Source: Citrobacter amalonaticus
GTDB taxonomy: Bacteria; Pseudomonadota; Gammaproteobacteria; Enterobacterales; Enterobacteriaceae
Assembly: GCF_018323885.1 (NCBI RefSeq)
Contig: NZ_AP024585.1
Span: forward strand, 558,001-622,000
Reading direction: 5' to 3'
DNA length: 64,000 nt
Made by a program: the position numbers and the translations under genes. Positions 45,613 through 56,042 of the stretch are shown here, in pieces. Below the pieces are notes generated by a model. It was not told the origin of the DNA, did no database searches, and saw only the letters and a list, made by a program, of their open reading frames with translations. The number at the start of each line of letters is the position of its first letter. Position 1 is the first letter of the stretch.

Positions 45613-45658
45613 CTGGCTGCAACAATATATGCCCAATGGGTCTGCTCTGAATCTTCAA

Positions 45659-46054
45659 TTATGAGCAGTCGGTAAAGGCATTTCTCAACCACTCAACGTC
45701 ATTTCCGGTGAAGGCTAACACATCGAACCGGCAATCCACAGTATCAAAACTCCCATTGTGGCACGCGAGCCACAAACGGGCGGCCTGTAATACTTTGCGT
45801 TGCTTGCTGTGCGTCACACTGGCAGCGGCGCCACCGAATGCCGCAGAGCGTCGGTAGCGGACCTCAATAAAGACGGTTGTCTTGCCATCACGCATAATCA
45901 GATCAATTTCGCCGCCGCGTTCACGCACGTTGGCGGCGATGAAATGCAGTCCCTTGCGCTCAAGCCAGCGACGCGCGGTGGTTTCCCACGCGTCACCAGT
46001 CTGCTTGCTCGTTAACTGGCGGGGACGATCTGCCCTTGCTGGTACTGGAGCCAT
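45659..46054 (-). CDS. yraN: YraN, UPF0102 nuclease-fold protein
   Basis: 131-residue UPF0102 protein with the restriction-endonuclease-like core: [22 protein letters not shown] carries the E-x-D-x(n)-E-x-K-type catalytic pattern, with Arg-Tyr replacing the usual VKYR. No substrate is established. Its start lies 43 bp inside the 3' end of lpoA, so the two are probably cotranslated. Confidence 0.93.
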   Translation of the reverse strand: MAPVPARADRPRQLTSKQTGDAWETTARRWLERKGLHFIAANVRERGGEIDLIMRDGKTTVFIEVRYRRSAAFGGAAASVTHSKQRKVLQAARLWLACHNGSFDTVDCRFDVLAFTGNDVEWLRNAFTDCS

Positions 46055-48066
46055 GATAACTTCCTGTTAATCACACAGTCCTGACTGGCGGTCAGCGCGC
46101 CGGTATTCCCGTTAATTTCAAAGCCCTGCACCTGACGCATCTGGGAGAAATGGTTGGCCAGCGACCAGGCATCGACGCCCATTGCATACATGCGCGCCAG
46201 CGAATAGTCGTTATGCACGGCACCGAGTGCCTGCTGCATCAGCGACGGGTTCGCGCCTGCCAGCATTGGGATCTCGCTGTACTGCAGGCCATCCATTTCC
46301 AGACGGAAGTCTGGGCCGGCATTCCCTTGCGCGCTACGTGAGCTGGCGTACAGCGTTGCACCGCTCTGGCTACCGTTGCGCATGGCGATCATCGGCTTGA
46401 TGAAGGCTATCTCATTCGGGGTTGCCAGAATATAGACGGCGTCCACGCGACCTCCGTTACCGCTGATTTGCGCATCCGTTGGTGGGGCCGGGATGGTTAA
46501 ATTGCCAATAGTGACGCCAGGTTGAGACGGCGTGCTCGCGGCAACGGGGCTACCGGTTAAGGCAATGCCGGAACCGCCGTTAACGCCCATACGCAGCTCC
46601 GCCGTTGAGCCAAATTTCTGCTGCAATACCGTACCGCCTCCCAGATTTTGCCACTCCTGGGCAAAGGCGTTAGCAACACGATCGCCAAGCGCGCTACGCG
46701 GGATAAGTAGCAGCGGTGACTGTTTACCCTGTTCATGAATATGGCGCGCGGCATCACGCGCTTCATCTTCCGGTGAGAGAGCGAAGTAACAGATGTTTGC
46801 CCGACTCTGTACCGATTCCGGCTGGTTAAGCGCCAGTACGTTCAGCGGGGTGTTGCTTTTGACCAGTTCGTCGACATTGTTTTTCAGCAGCGGACCGACC
46901 ACGATGCTCGCGCCATCCTGCTGAACCTGCGCCAGGATCTGATCGAGCGGTTGGGCGCTGGTATCATAAATTTTCAGTTCTGCGGAAGGATTTGCCGCCG
47001 CGCTTGCGGTGGCTGGCTGCGCTGGCGTAGCCTGCGGCGCGCTGACCGGAGCAGGCTGATCGGCCTGCTGTTCGTCGGTCAAATCACTCACTGACGCCTG
47101 AGAAGGGCTGGCGACGCCATCTGTCAGCTGCGGCTGCGGGTCTGCTGGCGTTGTGGCCGCAACCGGAGTCGGTTGCGCGGTGGGCTGCGTATCGACCGGT
47201 TGCGTACCGAGATTTTTGGCGGCTTCAAAGCCTTGTTGAATGGTGCGACCAAACACCGCAGCCTGACCATTTAGCGGCAGCAACAGGGCGATTTTGCTGG
47301 TGGACGCGGGCTTAAAGCTCTGTACGTTAACCAGTTGGGTTGGCAGCATTTTTGCGCCTGGATTCTGCGGATAGCGTTTTTGCCAGTCGGCAATACCTGC
47401 TTTCATCATGTCCGGATCGCTGCGGTTATCAAACCAGACGCGTTGCAGATCCAGCCAGCCCTGCAATACGTTTTCATCGGCATTGATCACCAGAGCCTGG
47501 GCCTGCTCCGGCGTCATTGACGACAGCGCCTGCCAGGTGGCGTCGATGTTTTTCTGCTTATCCTTCTCGCTAAGCAGCGGTTCCTGAGCAATCAGGGCGC
47601 GCAGCAGTGAGAGTGACGGACGGCCCTGGCTGGCGTCAATCTGCGCCTGCCAGTAACGAGCCTGTTGAGTTTGCTCAAAATCAGACGGGGTGAGCTTTTC
47701 CAGCAGCGACTGCGCGCCGGTAAAATCTTTCTGTGCCAGTTTGATTTCAACGGCTAACAGCGACTGTTCCCGGCGCTGGGAATCATTCAGATCCTGCGGC
47801 AACTGATTAAACAGTTCGATAGCCTGCTGGCTTTTGCCTTCTTTCAGCAGTGCACGAATGGCGAGTAATTGCCAGTTGGTCTTGCTATCATTTGCGCTTT
47901 GCTGCATCTGTTGCAGATAAAAGCCGGAATCAGCTTGCGCTGCGCCCTGCATATGGGCAGTGCTCTGATCGGGCGCCTGGGTGCCACAGCCGACGAAAAT
48001 CAGGGCTGCCAGAACGATGGGCAGACAGCGCGCGGCTTTTAAACGAGAGAATGTTAAGGGTACCAT
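46012..48066 (-). CDS. lpoA: LpoA, outer-membrane activator of PBP1A
   Basis: Lipoprotein that reaches through the peptidoglycan to stimulate the transpeptidase PBP1A. It is 684 residues from the start at 48066 ([15 protein letters not shown]); lipobox FVGC puts the lipidated Cys at 27. The N-terminal domain is TPR-like (about 40-250). A Pro/Ala/Gln-rich low-complexity linker (about 285-355) precedes the C-terminal periplasmic-binding-protein-like domain. The linker is the part that differs most from K-12. It is divergent from rsmI. Confidence 0.96.
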   Translation of the reverse strand: MVPLTFSRLKAARCLPIVLAALIFVGCGTQAPDQSTAHMQGAAQADSGFYLQQMQQSANDSKTNWQLLAIRALLKEGKSQQAIELFNQLPQDLNDSQRREQSLLAVEIKLAQKDFTGAQSLLEKLTPSDFEQTQQARYWQAQIDASQGRPSLSLLRALIAQEPLLSEKDKQKNIDATWQALSSMTPEQAQALVINADENVLQGWLDLQRVWFDNRSDPDMMKAGIADWQKRYPQNPGAKMLPTQLVNVQSFKPASTSKIALLLPLNGQAAVFGRTIQQGFEAAKNLGTQPVDTQPTAQPTPVAATTPADPQPQLTDGVASPSQASVSDLTDEQQADQPAPVSAPQATPAQPATASAAANPSAELKIYDTSAQPLDQILAQVQQDGASIVVGPLLKNNVDELVKSNTPLNVLALNQPESVQSRANICYFALSPEDEARDAARHIHEQGKQSPLLLIPRSALGDRVANAFAQEWQNLGGGTVLQQKFGSTAELRMGVNGGSGIALTGSPVAASTPSQPGVTIGNLTIPAPPTDAQISGNGGRVDAVYILATPNEIAFIKPMIAMRNGSQSGATLYASSRSAQGNAGPDFRLEMDGLQYSEIPMLAGANPSLMQQALGAVHNDYSLARMYAMGVDAWSLANHFSQMRQVQGFEINGNTGALTASQDCVINRKLSWLQYQQGQIVPAS

Positions 48067-48130
48067 ACTGTATCCAGTGATATTTTTTATACGCAATGCT
48101 CAATATTAAATCGGCAATACGGACGACACA

Positions 48131-48994
48131 ATGACACAACACGAATCGGCGGAGAATTCTCGCGGCCAACTCTTTATTGTACCTACTCCAATTGGGAATT
48201 TGTCTGATATTACCCAGCGTGCGCTCGAAGTGTTACAAGCCGTTGATTTAATTGCCGCGGAAGATACTCGTCATACCGGATTATTATTGCAGCATTTTGC
48301 GATTAATGCCCGACTGTTCGCCCTTCACGATCATAACGAACAGCAAAAAGCAGAAACGCTGGTAGCGAAGTTGAAAGAGGGGCAAAACATCGCGCTGGTT
48401 TCTGATGCCGGGACGCCGCTGATCAACGATCCGGGTTATCACCTGGTGCGTACCTGTCGTGAGCAAGGCATCCGTGTGGTGCCGTTGCCGGGTCCCTGTG
48501 CGGCGATTGCCGCGTTAAGCGCGGCGGGGTTGCCGTCCGACCGCTTCTGCTATGAAGGTTTTTTACCAGCGAAATCAAAGGGACGCCGTGACGCGCTGAA
48601 AGCTATTGAAACCGAACCGCGTACGCTGATTTTCTATGAATCCACCCATCGCCTGTTAGACAGTCTGGAAGATATGGTCGCAGTCTGGGGCGAATCCCGT
48701 TATGTGGTGCTGGCGCGCGAGCTGACCAAAACCTGGGAGACGATCCACGGCGCACCGGTAGGTGAACTGCTGGCGTGGGTGAAAGAAGATGAGAACCGGC
48801 GCAAAGGCGAGATGGTGCTGATTGTGGAGGGGCACAAGGCGCAGGAAGATGACCTGCCCGCCGATGCTTTGCGCACTCTCGCACTCTTACAGGCCGAGCT
48901 GCCACTAAAAAAAGCGGCAGCGCTGACGGCAGAAATCCACGGCGTGAAGAAGAACGCGCTGTATAAGTACGCGCTGGAGCAGCAGGGGGAGTAA
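48131..48994 (+). CDS. rsmI: RsmI, 16S rRNA 2'-O-ribose C1402 methyltransferase
   Basis: Methylates the ribose of C1402 in the ribosomal P site, partnering with RsmH. It is 287 residues; the tetrapyrrole-methylase-like fold shows [14 protein letters not shown] and [14 protein letters not shown]. It is divergent from lpoA and converges with the aga operon end, separated by a long hairpin. In K-12 the yraHIJK fimbrial genes lie between these loci; here they are absent. Confidence 0.97.
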   Translation: MTQHESAENSRGQLFIVPTPIGNLSDITQRALEVLQAVDLIAAEDTRHTGLLLQHFAINARLFALHDHNEQQKAETLVAKLKEGQNIALVSDAGTPLINDPGYHLVRTCREQGIRVVPLPGPCAAIAALSAAGLPSDRFCYEGFLPAKSKGRRDALKAIETEPRTLIFYESTHRLLDSLEDMVAVWGESRYVVLARELTKTWETIHGAPVGELLAWVKEDENRRKGEMVLIVEGHKAQEDDLPADALRTLALLQAELPLKKAAALTAEIHGVKKNALYKYALEQQGE

Positions 48995-48996
48995 AT

Positions 48997-49034
48997 TCAG
49001 CAGACACGCTGCAAAGTTGTAGCGTGTCTGCTGA
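48997..49034. terminator. Long perfect hairpin between rsmI and agaI
   Basis: 14-bp perfect arms (48997-49010 and 49021-49034, TCAGCAGACACGCT and its complement). The stem can extend inwards through a G-T pair to about 18 bp. It fills the gap between convergent genes. No T-run on either strand. Confidence 0.55.
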
Positions 49035-49043
49035 GATGAGTGG

Positions 49044-49763
49044 CTACCGATCAGAATAACGCGAGCCATCCAGTAAGCATGTCGTATTGTCATGCAGCCA
49101 CAAAAACGAGGCCGGAACAGCCGTCGTCACGGTAGCGGTCAGGTATTTTTCGACAGCGGCCTGCTTGCCATCCCCGGCAATCAGCAGCAAAATTTCTTTT
49201 GCATTGAGGATCTCCTTCAGTCCCAGCGTGATACCGTGTGTCACCGGACGACCGGCCGTTTTCAGCATGTCATGATGGCGCGTTTGGTCATCAAGCCTGC
49301 TGATATGGCAACACGGCTCCAGCGCGGTTCCCGGCTCGTTCAGCCCCAGATGACCATTTTTGCCGATACCCAGTACGCATAAATCAAGGCCACCCCGATG
49401 GGCAATCAAATCCGTCACGCGTTCGCACTCTTTCTCATCGATATTTTCCGACTGAAAGCCGATCAACTGTTCCGGGCGCAGGCCAAGCGGTTGCACGATG
49501 TGCTGTTGCAGGAACGATTCACAGGTACCCGGTGTGTGTAAGGGAATCCCCACCCATTCATCGAGCTTCACGAAGGTCACGTTTCGGATATCAACTTGAT
49601 TCTTTTGTATTTTCTCGACAAAGAAACGATAGGTCAGTTCAGGTGTGGCACCGGTCGCCAGGCAAATCGTCGCGTCAGGTTTGTCCTGTATAACCTGAAT
49701 CAATCGTTCGCTGGCGCGATCGCTGAGCGCATCGTAGTGGTCGCAGTACTGTATGCATTGCAT
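49044..49763 (-). CDS. agaI: AgaI, NagB-like protein of the galactosamine pathway
   Basis: 239-residue member of the glucosamine-6-phosphate deaminase/6-phosphogluconolactonase superfamily. The family segments LDEW (Asp68) and GKNGHLGLNEP are visible. In NagB the second segment reads NDGH; here the catalytic Asp is replaced by Asn136, while His138 and Glu143 remain. Genetic work in E. coli found agaI dispensable and AgaS to be the real deaminase/isomerase. Last gene of the agaS operon. Confidence 0.9.
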   Translation of the reverse strand: MQCIQYCDHYDALSDRASERLIQVIQDKPDATICLATGATPELTYRFFVEKIQKNQVDIRNVTFVKLDEWVGIPLHTPGTCESFLQQHIVQPLGLRPEQLIGFQSENIDEKECERVTDLIAHRGGLDLCVLGIGKNGHLGLNEPGTALEPCCHISRLDDQTRHHDMLKTAGRPVTHGITLGLKEILNAKEILLLIAGDGKQAAVEKYLTATVTTAVPASFLWLHDNTTCLLDGSRYSDR

Positions 49764-49816
49764 TGGTCAGTCATCCTTTTGACGAGGGGCGCACGTACTG
49801 TCGCGCCCCGTTCAGT

Positions 49817-50608
49817 TTACAAAATGCCGAGTGCGGAAGAGACGATAGAAAGCACGAAGGTGACACCGATTAGCAATACCGGATGTGCTTTTTTCACCCG
49901 CAGCAGGTAGTACATCAACAGCGTGTAGCCCATGGGTAAAATGTTCGGGAAGACCTTATCAAAGAAGTCCTTTTGTAGTGCCACATTGTGCGTGCTGTCG
50001 ATGGCAAAAGAGGTCACGACATTAATATGGACGTAAGACGCGATCAGACCGCCAATCACCGTGATCCCGAGGATGGTCGCCGAGCGGGCGATCATCTGCG
50101 AGTTTTCCCTCACCTTATCAATGGCTTTTACCCCAACCGAATAGCCGACGTGAGTCCAGCCGACGCGCAGGAAAAAGATCATCAGATAAACGGCGAAGAA
50201 CAGAATCGGCCCCAGCAAATTGCCCTGGCTGGCGAAAGAGGAGCAGATCCCCGCCATGATCGGCAGCAAAGTGAACCAGAAAATGGCATCACCAATCCCG
50301 GCAATAGGGCCAAACAGCGCCACTTTCAGGCCTTTAATGGTGTCGCGGTTTTCTCCTTTCTCTTCCATGGAGATAAGCAGCCCCATCAGAAAACCGACGA
50401 GGTTTGGGTGGGTATTGATAAATTCCAGATGATCTTTCATGGCCGCACTCAGGCCCGGCTTATCATCTTTATAGATTTTTTTCAGAATCGGCAGCATCGC
50501 CCAGGTAAAGCCGCCCGCCTGCATCCTTTCATAGTTAAAGCTCGCCTGCAGAAGCGAAGAGCGGAAGCCAAGACGAGTAATGTCTTTTTTACTGATTTCA
50601 GATCCCAT
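49817..50608 (-). CDS. agaD: AgaD, galactosamine PTS EIID
   Basis: Mannose-family PTS membrane subunit IID, 263 residues as in E. coli, starting MGSEISKKDITRLGFRSSLLQ. The family segments QASFNYERMQAGGF and GPIAGIGDAIFWFTLLPI are intact, with C-terminal membrane helices. With AgaB and AgaC it forms the galactosamine transporter. The start overlaps agaC by 11 bp. Longer upstream codons belong to agaC. Confidence 0.95.
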   Translation of the reverse strand: MGSEISKKDITRLGFRSSLLQASFNYERMQAGGFTWAMLPILKKIYKDDKPGLSAAMKDHLEFINTHPNLVGFLMGLLISMEEKGENRDTIKGLKVALFGPIAGIGDAIFWFTLLPIMAGICSSFASQGNLLGPILFFAVYLMIFFLRVGWTHVGYSVGVKAIDKVRENSQMIARSATILGITVIGGLIASYVHINVVTSFAIDSTHNVALQKDFFDKVFPNILPMGYTLLMYYLLRVKKAHPVLLIGVTFVLSIVSSALGIL

Positions 50609-51404
50609 TGCTGTAATCCTCTTCATCATCATTTTTATGGGCGGCAGGCTGGGGTTGCGCCTGCTGTTTAGCTTTGGCATTGAAAAACTCGTACACGGCG
50701 AAGCCCGCGCCGAGGACAGCGACCGGGAGAAGGTTGTTGACCTGGATGTAGCAGACAAAAAGGAAGCCGGCGATCAGATAAGGAATGTACTGTGCTTTGA
50801 ACATCACGCGCAGCAGCAGACCAAAACCAACGGCAGGCAGAATACCGCCCGCGACTTCAAAACCATGAGTAAGCCAGGCGGGCATGGCTTTCACCAGCGC
50901 CTGCATGGCACCCTGCGCCAGATAGGTACACAGAAACGCGATAATCGCGTAAGAGCAGGCGACAATCAGCGTCGTTAGCCAGTTCAGACGGGAAAATGCG
51001 CGGGTGTTGGCTTCTTTTGCGCAGTTGTCGGCTCTGGACATAAACAGGGAAAAAGCGGAATAGAAGAACAGAATCACATATTGCATCAGCAGACTGAACG
51101 GCAGGCCAAGGCCGATGGCGGTTTTGGCATCCACGCCGGTAGACCAGGCGATCACCGTGGTCATCAATCCTGCCATGATGGGGTTTGGCGGTTGTACGCC
51201 GCCGGCGGGCGTCAAACCAGCAAAAGCCAGTTCGGTCAGACCGCCGGTGATCAAACCAATATGAATGTCGCCAAGAATGGCGCCAGTGAGCGTACAGACA
51301 ATAATTGGTCTGAATAAAAACAAGGCTTCCAGCCAAAAATCGATTCCCAGAAAGAAGACTAGTGCCGCGAGGGATATCCCTTGTAAAAGCGTTATTTCAT
51401 TCAT
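50598..51404 (-). CDS. agaC: AgaC, galactosamine PTS EIIC
   Basis: Mannose-family PTS IIC channel subunit, 268 residues, highly hydrophobic, with the family motifs LTGAILGDIHIGLITGG and GGVQPPNPIMAGLM. The start at 51404 has GAGG 8 nt upstream; a GTG at 51413 overlaps that site and is less likely. The tail is rich in Gln and Asp/Glu. Confidence 0.95.
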   Translation of the reverse strand: MNEITLLQGISLAALVFFLGIDFWLEALFLFRPIIVCTLTGAILGDIHIGLITGGLTELAFAGLTPAGGVQPPNPIMAGLMTTVIAWSTGVDAKTAIGLGLPFSLLMQYVILFFYSAFSLFMSRADNCAKEANTRAFSRLNWLTTLIVACSYAIIAFLCTYLAQGAMQALVKAMPAWLTHGFEVAGGILPAVGFGLLLRVMFKAQYIPYLIAGFLFVCYIQVNNLLPVAVLGAGFAVYEFFNAKAKQQAQPQPAAHKNDDEEDYSNGI

Positions 51405-51458
51405 TGTAAACACCTCATATAAATAAGTCCCTTTACTATGAAAACGTTGGCTTGTTAT

Positions 51459-51935
51459 TTACTCCGGGATCGCTTCTTTTTGATCGCCAGGGACATCCTG
51501 AATAAAAATGTTTACGCCATGTTTCTTAATGAACTGCAGATCATTAAGGTCCTGCTCATTGACATAAACTTTACTGCTGATCTGCTTTTTGCCTTCTGAG
51601 AAGTGCATATTGCCGACGTTCACGTCGTTAAGCGTGATACCGCCTTCGAGCAGCTTTCTGACTGTTTGCGGGGTGCGGCAAATCAGGAAGATCTTCTGAT
51701 GCGGCGCTGCTTTACCGATGACATTGATAGTTTTTTCTATAGAGAAGAAGCGGATACCGAAACCGTAGGTTTCTGCGGTGATGCTCATTAATTTCTGCTG
51801 AATCTCATCCTGAGCGACATCATCATCCACGACGACCAGCAGATTGGCACCGATCGTTGATGTCCAGGTGACACCCACCTGACCATGCACCAGTCGGTTA
51901 TCAATACGCGTTAACAGGATATTTGGACTGCTCAT
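51459..51935 (-). CDS. agaB: AgaB, galactosamine PTS EIIB
   Basis: 158-residue cytoplasmic IIB subunit of the mannose family, phosphorylated on His17 in RLVHGQVGVTW. No dedicated IIA gene is in agaBCD, so AgaF (55592-56026) is the likely phosphoryl donor. It is separated from kbaY by 188 bp containing a hairpin. Confidence 0.95.
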   Translation of the reverse strand: MSSPNILLTRIDNRLVHGQVGVTWTSTIGANLLVVVDDDVAQDEIQQKLMSITAETYGFGIRFFSIEKTINVIGKAAPHQKIFLICRTPQTVRKLLEGGITLNDVNVGNMHFSEGKKQISSKVYVNEQDLNDLQFIKKHGVNIFIQDVPGDQKEAIPE

Positions 51936-52062
51936 ATTTAAATCCTCACCATAAAATAATTGAATGACTGAACTTGTTGAAATATATTATTCTTACCGTA
52001 TCGCATTCATTAATTAATTCAGCGTGATGTAATCTCGTTATTCTCCTCCGCTATTTGGCCAG

Positions 52063-52097
52063 AAAGCGCTACCTGATATTAATCAGATAGCGCTTTT
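52063..52097 (-). terminator. Hairpin between kbaY and agaB
   Basis: AAAGCGCTA and TAGCGCTTTT arms with an inner CTGAT/ATCAG pair, about 27 bp past the kbaY stop on the minus strand. It may attenuate agaBCDI or protect the upstream mRNA end. Confidence 0.6.
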
Positions 52098-52123
52098 GTG
52101 TAGTGATGATAAAGCCGACTCGC

Positions 52124-53011
<888 letters not shown>

Positions 53012-54166
53012 TTAAGCCTGCCACGGGTGAATAACGACGCCCTGCACCACGCGGTTGACCGTACCGCTGCGGGAAGGGGTATCCGGCGTATTACCGACTG
53101 CAATGGACTGGGTGAGCGCAAAGACCTGGGCATACATCAGGTAGCAGAACGCCAGTTCGGTATCGATGAAATGACGCGCAGACGGCAGCAAAATGTGCGG
53201 GCCGGCTTCGATAATGGAATCGCTTTCGGCTGCAATGGCAACAACGCGCATGGCCTGATCATCGCGACGCAGCTCTGCCAGCAGATCGAGATCGTACTGC
53301 CGGGTGTAAGGGTGGCTGGAGATATACACCACGATCAGCGTTTCGTTATCCACCAGTGATTTCGGTCCATGACGGAAACCGGTTGGAGAATCGTAAAATG
53401 CCGCCAGCTTACCGGCGGTCAGTTCCAGGACTTTCAGGGCCGATTCACGCGCGGCACCCTGCAATCCGCCGCTGCCGAGGTAGACGATCCGTTTCCAGTT
53501 TTCATTGCCAAACACGCCGTGGCTGAAATCACCTAGTGAGGACAGGATCGTCTGGCAGCGATCCGCGACGTCGCGGAAGGTCTGGCTGTTGATGAGTTTC
53601 GGTGCGAACACCGCCAGGCAACTGGCCATCATGGTGGTAATACTGCTGGTCATCGCAAAACCGCGATCGTGTGTTTCTGCCGGCATCAGCAGAGCAAAAG
53701 CGTTATCGCTTGCCACCGCGTTCTGGTACAGGCTGCCCGCTTCATTGCAGGTGATCGAAAGGTGATAGCACTCAGGGACGAACTGGTTTGCCAGTTCCAC
53801 TGCGGCGACGCTTTCCGGGCTATTGCCGGAACGGGCAAACGAGACCAGCAGCAGCGGATGCGCCGGATTCAGATAATCCATCGGATTGGTGACCAGATCG
53901 GTGGTCGGAACGGCGCTGATGTTTTGCCCCGTGTGGCTGGCAAGCCAGGGAGAGATGATCTCGCCAATGAATGCCGAGGTACCTGCCCCGGTCAGCACGA
54001 TCCGCAGATCGTCATTACGCAGTAGTGGCGCAAGAAAGTTGTCGATCGTGGTACGTATCGCGTCAATGTTCGTCAGCGATCGGATCCAACTGGCAGGCTG
54101 CTGGCGGATCTCTTCTTCAGTCCAGGTTCCGGTGGTTGCCGCTGCAGGGGTATAGGTTTCTGGCAT
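53012..54166 (-). CDS. agaS: AgaS, galactosamine-6-phosphate deaminase/isomerase
   Basis: Tandem SIS-domain protein, 384 residues. In E. coli it deaminates and isomerises galactosamine-6-P to tagatose-6-P. SIS motifs are seen at TGAGTSAFIGEI and SFARSGNSPESV in the first domain and YLGSGGLQGAARESALKVLELT in the second. The start at 54166 has AAGGA 8 nt upstream and matches MPETYTPAAA. A 295-bp AgaR-motif-containing region lies upstream. First gene of agaS-kbaY-agaBCDI. Confidence 0.95.
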   Translation of the reverse strand: MPETYTPAAATTGTWTEEEIRQQPASWIRSLTNIDAIRTTIDNFLAPLLRNDDLRIVLTGAGTSAFIGEIISPWLASHTGQNISAVPTTDLVTNPMDYLNPAHPLLLVSFARSGNSPESVAAVELANQFVPECYHLSITCNEAGSLYQNAVASDNAFALLMPAETHDRGFAMTSSITTMMASCLAVFAPKLINSQTFRDVADRCQTILSSLGDFSHGVFGNENWKRIVYLGSGGLQGAARESALKVLELTAGKLAAFYDSPTGFRHGPKSLVDNETLIVVYISSHPYTRQYDLDLLAELRRDDQAMRVVAIAAESDSIIEAGPHILLPSARHFIDTELAFCYLMYAQVFALTQSIAVGNTPDTPSRSGTVNRVVQGVVIHPWQA

Positions 54167-54220
54167 ATCGTAAGTCCTTAGTCTTGTGAATTCCACATCA
54201 GACGCTGGCAAAATGTCGCT

Positions 54221-54244
54221 ATCTTTCGTTTCGTTTCACTTGTT
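54221..54244. promoter_or_regulatory. AgaR operator motif upstream of agaS (site 1)
   Basis: TCTTTCGTTTCGTTTCACTT matches the known AgaR operator pattern of repeated TTTCRTTT units. It lies about 55 bp before the agaS start. Confidence 0.78.
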
Positions 54245-54297
54245 CACATGATCGATTGATTAAAATCTATAGGAAAGAAATCGAAAGTTCAATGATG

Positions 54298-54321
54298 CGA
54301 AATGAAATAAAACGAAAAGTG
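54298..54321. promoter_or_regulatory. AgaR operator motif upstream of agaS (site 2, inverted)
   Basis: GCGAAATGAAATAAAACGAA AAGT is the complement-type copy of the TTTC repeat, about 75 bp from site 1. The spacing would allow looping by a tetrameric DeoR-family repressor (inference). A weaker GAAAGAAATCGAAAG lies between them. Confidence 0.7.
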
Positions 54322-54461
54322 TGATCGATTGTACGGAGAGCGTTTTTATCTTATTGATCTGTAATAATTCTCTCTGAAGGTTCTGAGGTGAGGGTTTTCT
54401 TAAGCGAAAGGAAAAGAAAGGCCTTACGATTCATGATCGAAGGCCCTGGAGAAAAAAAGGG

Positions 54462-55595
54462 TCAAAGGGGGAGGCGCTGACCCTGAATCCAGATCTGTTG
54501 TAAATGCAGTCCGCCATTGAGAGCGATCATGTTGGCACGTTTGCCCACGGCTAACGATCCTAAGTGGCTGTCGATCCCCAGCAGTTGCGCTGGATGGAGC
54601 GAGGCCATATGGATCGCCTCCTCAGGGGCAATTCCTGTCAGTTCAACCATATTGCGCACTGCCGCATCTACCGACAACGTACTGCCTGCCAGGCTACCCG
54701 ATGCGGTTCGCACGATTCCGCCGTGCATGTCGACCTTTTCACCGCACAGCGTGTAGTTTCCGTCGGGCATACCGGCGGCCTGCATCGCATCGGTGATCAG
54801 CACCAGCCTCTCTTTGGCACAGCAGCAACAGAGCTTCATGGCGGCCGGATGGACGTGGTGCCCGTCGGCGATGAGCTCCAGCCACGCGCGTGGATCGGTG
54901 AGTCCTGCGCCAACCATTCCTGGTTCACGGTGATGGAGTCCGGTCATACCGTTGTAGCAGTGCACAAGTCCGCTCGCGCCTGCGTCAAAGGCGGCCTGGG
55001 TTTGCGCCCAACTTGCCGCGCTATGCCCCAGCATCACCCGTATACCCTGTTGCCTGAGATGGTGAATCGCCTGCAAGGCGCCCGGTTTTTCCGGTGCCAG
55101 CGCCACCACCCGCAGGGTCTGTCGTGACATGGCGACCAGCTCATCAAGTTCCGTGAGGTCCAGCTCGCGAAACAGCTCCGGGGGATGGGCACCTTTATTC
55201 TGCGGCGTGAAGTAGGGCCCTTCCAGATAACTTCCGAGCACCTGGGCGCCAGGCCCGCCGGAATAACAGCGTTGAGCGATGCGCTCCAGCGCTCGGTGAA
55301 TCGTCTTCAGCGGCGCGGTGACGGTGGTGGGGAGCCAACTGGCAACCCCTTCACGCGCTTTGTGCATCGCCAGCTTGTCCAGTGCGTCCGGTTCATCGTC
55401 CATCACATCGCCCCCCGCGCCACCGTGGACGTGGGTGTCGATATAGGCGGGACACAGTAGCTCGGCGTCGCGCACGGTGATACCCGGAGCAATCGGCTCG
55501 ATGGCCGTGATGATGCCTTCTTCAACGCGCAACTGATGATCGTCCAGCCAGCCCTGCTCGGTGAGCAGGCGTCTGGCACGCAAAACCTGCGTCAT
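54462..55595 (-). CDS. agaA: AgaA, N-acetylgalactosamine-6-phosphate deacetylase
   Basis: NagA-type amidohydrolase that converts GalNAc-6-P to galactosamine-6-P. It is 377 residues from the start at 55595 and full length, unlike the truncated K-12 copy. The metal/barrel motif DTHVHGG (His55, His57), YLEGPYF, GHS and ITDAMQAAG are intact. A run of four cysteines (LCCCCAK) follows the HHVHPAAMK helix. The first codon overlaps the agaF stop (ATGA). Confidence 0.94.
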   Translation of the reverse strand: MTQVLRARRLLTEQGWLDDHQLRVEEGIITAIEPIAPGITVRDAELLCPAYIDTHVHGGAGGDVMDDEPDALDKLAMHKAREGVASWLPTTVTAPLKTIHRALERIAQRCYSGGPGAQVLGSYLEGPYFTPQNKGAHPPELFRELDLTELDELVAMSRQTLRVVALAPEKPGALQAIHHLRQQGIRVMLGHSAASWAQTQAAFDAGASGLVHCYNGMTGLHHREPGMVGAGLTDPRAWLELIADGHHVHPAAMKLCCCCAKERLVLITDAMQAAGMPDGNYTLCGEKVDMHGGIVRTASGSLAGSTLSVDAAVRNMVELTGIAPEEAIHMASLHPAQLLGIDSHLGSLAVGKRANMIALNGGLHLQQIWIQGQRLPL

Positions 55596-56026
55596 ATTCC
55601 TTCCTCGATGGGGTGCTCCTCGCGACAACGCCCCAGCTCATCGACCAGGCTGGTCAGGCCGCGATGCCCGCACTCCAGCGCCTGCACACGAAATGCTTCG
55701 CTGCTGAGTCCTTCGCGATCCAGCACCATCTCCAGCAGCAATTGCAGGTTGGTGCCAGTGATCACTTCCCGGCCTGGTTTCAGCATCGCCAGCGTAGAGG
55801 CGACGCGAAACGGCGTGCCGCCAAGCAGGTCGGTCAGGAAAACGATATCTTCCTCGCCGTCCAGTTGTTCAATCGCCTGCTCAAGCTGCGAGGTGAGCAG
55901 CGCAGTGGTGGAGGTTTCCGGAAAGTCGATGGCGATAAACTGCGACTGCTCGCCGAGGATCTGTTTCATCGCTTTTTCCATACCGCTGGCAAACCCACCG
56001 TGCCCCGTCAAAATAATACCTAACAT
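55592..56026 (-). CDS. agaF: AgaF, GalNAc PTS EIIA
   Basis: 144-residue mannose-family IIA, phosphorylated on His9 in LTGHGGFASG. It passes phosphate to AgaV and, by the lack of any other IIA in the locus, probably to AgaB as well. This gene is missing from E. coli K-12 because of the deletion that fused agaW and agaA there. Confidence 0.95.
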   Translation of the reverse strand: MLGIILTGHGGFASGMEKAMKQILGEQSQFIAIDFPETSTTALLTSQLEQAIEQLDGEEDIVFLTDLLGGTPFRVASTLAMLKPGREVITGTNLQLLLEMVLDREGLSSEAFRVQALECGHRGLTSLVDELGRCREEHPIEEGI

Positions 56027-56042
56027 CGAAGACCTCTTTGCT

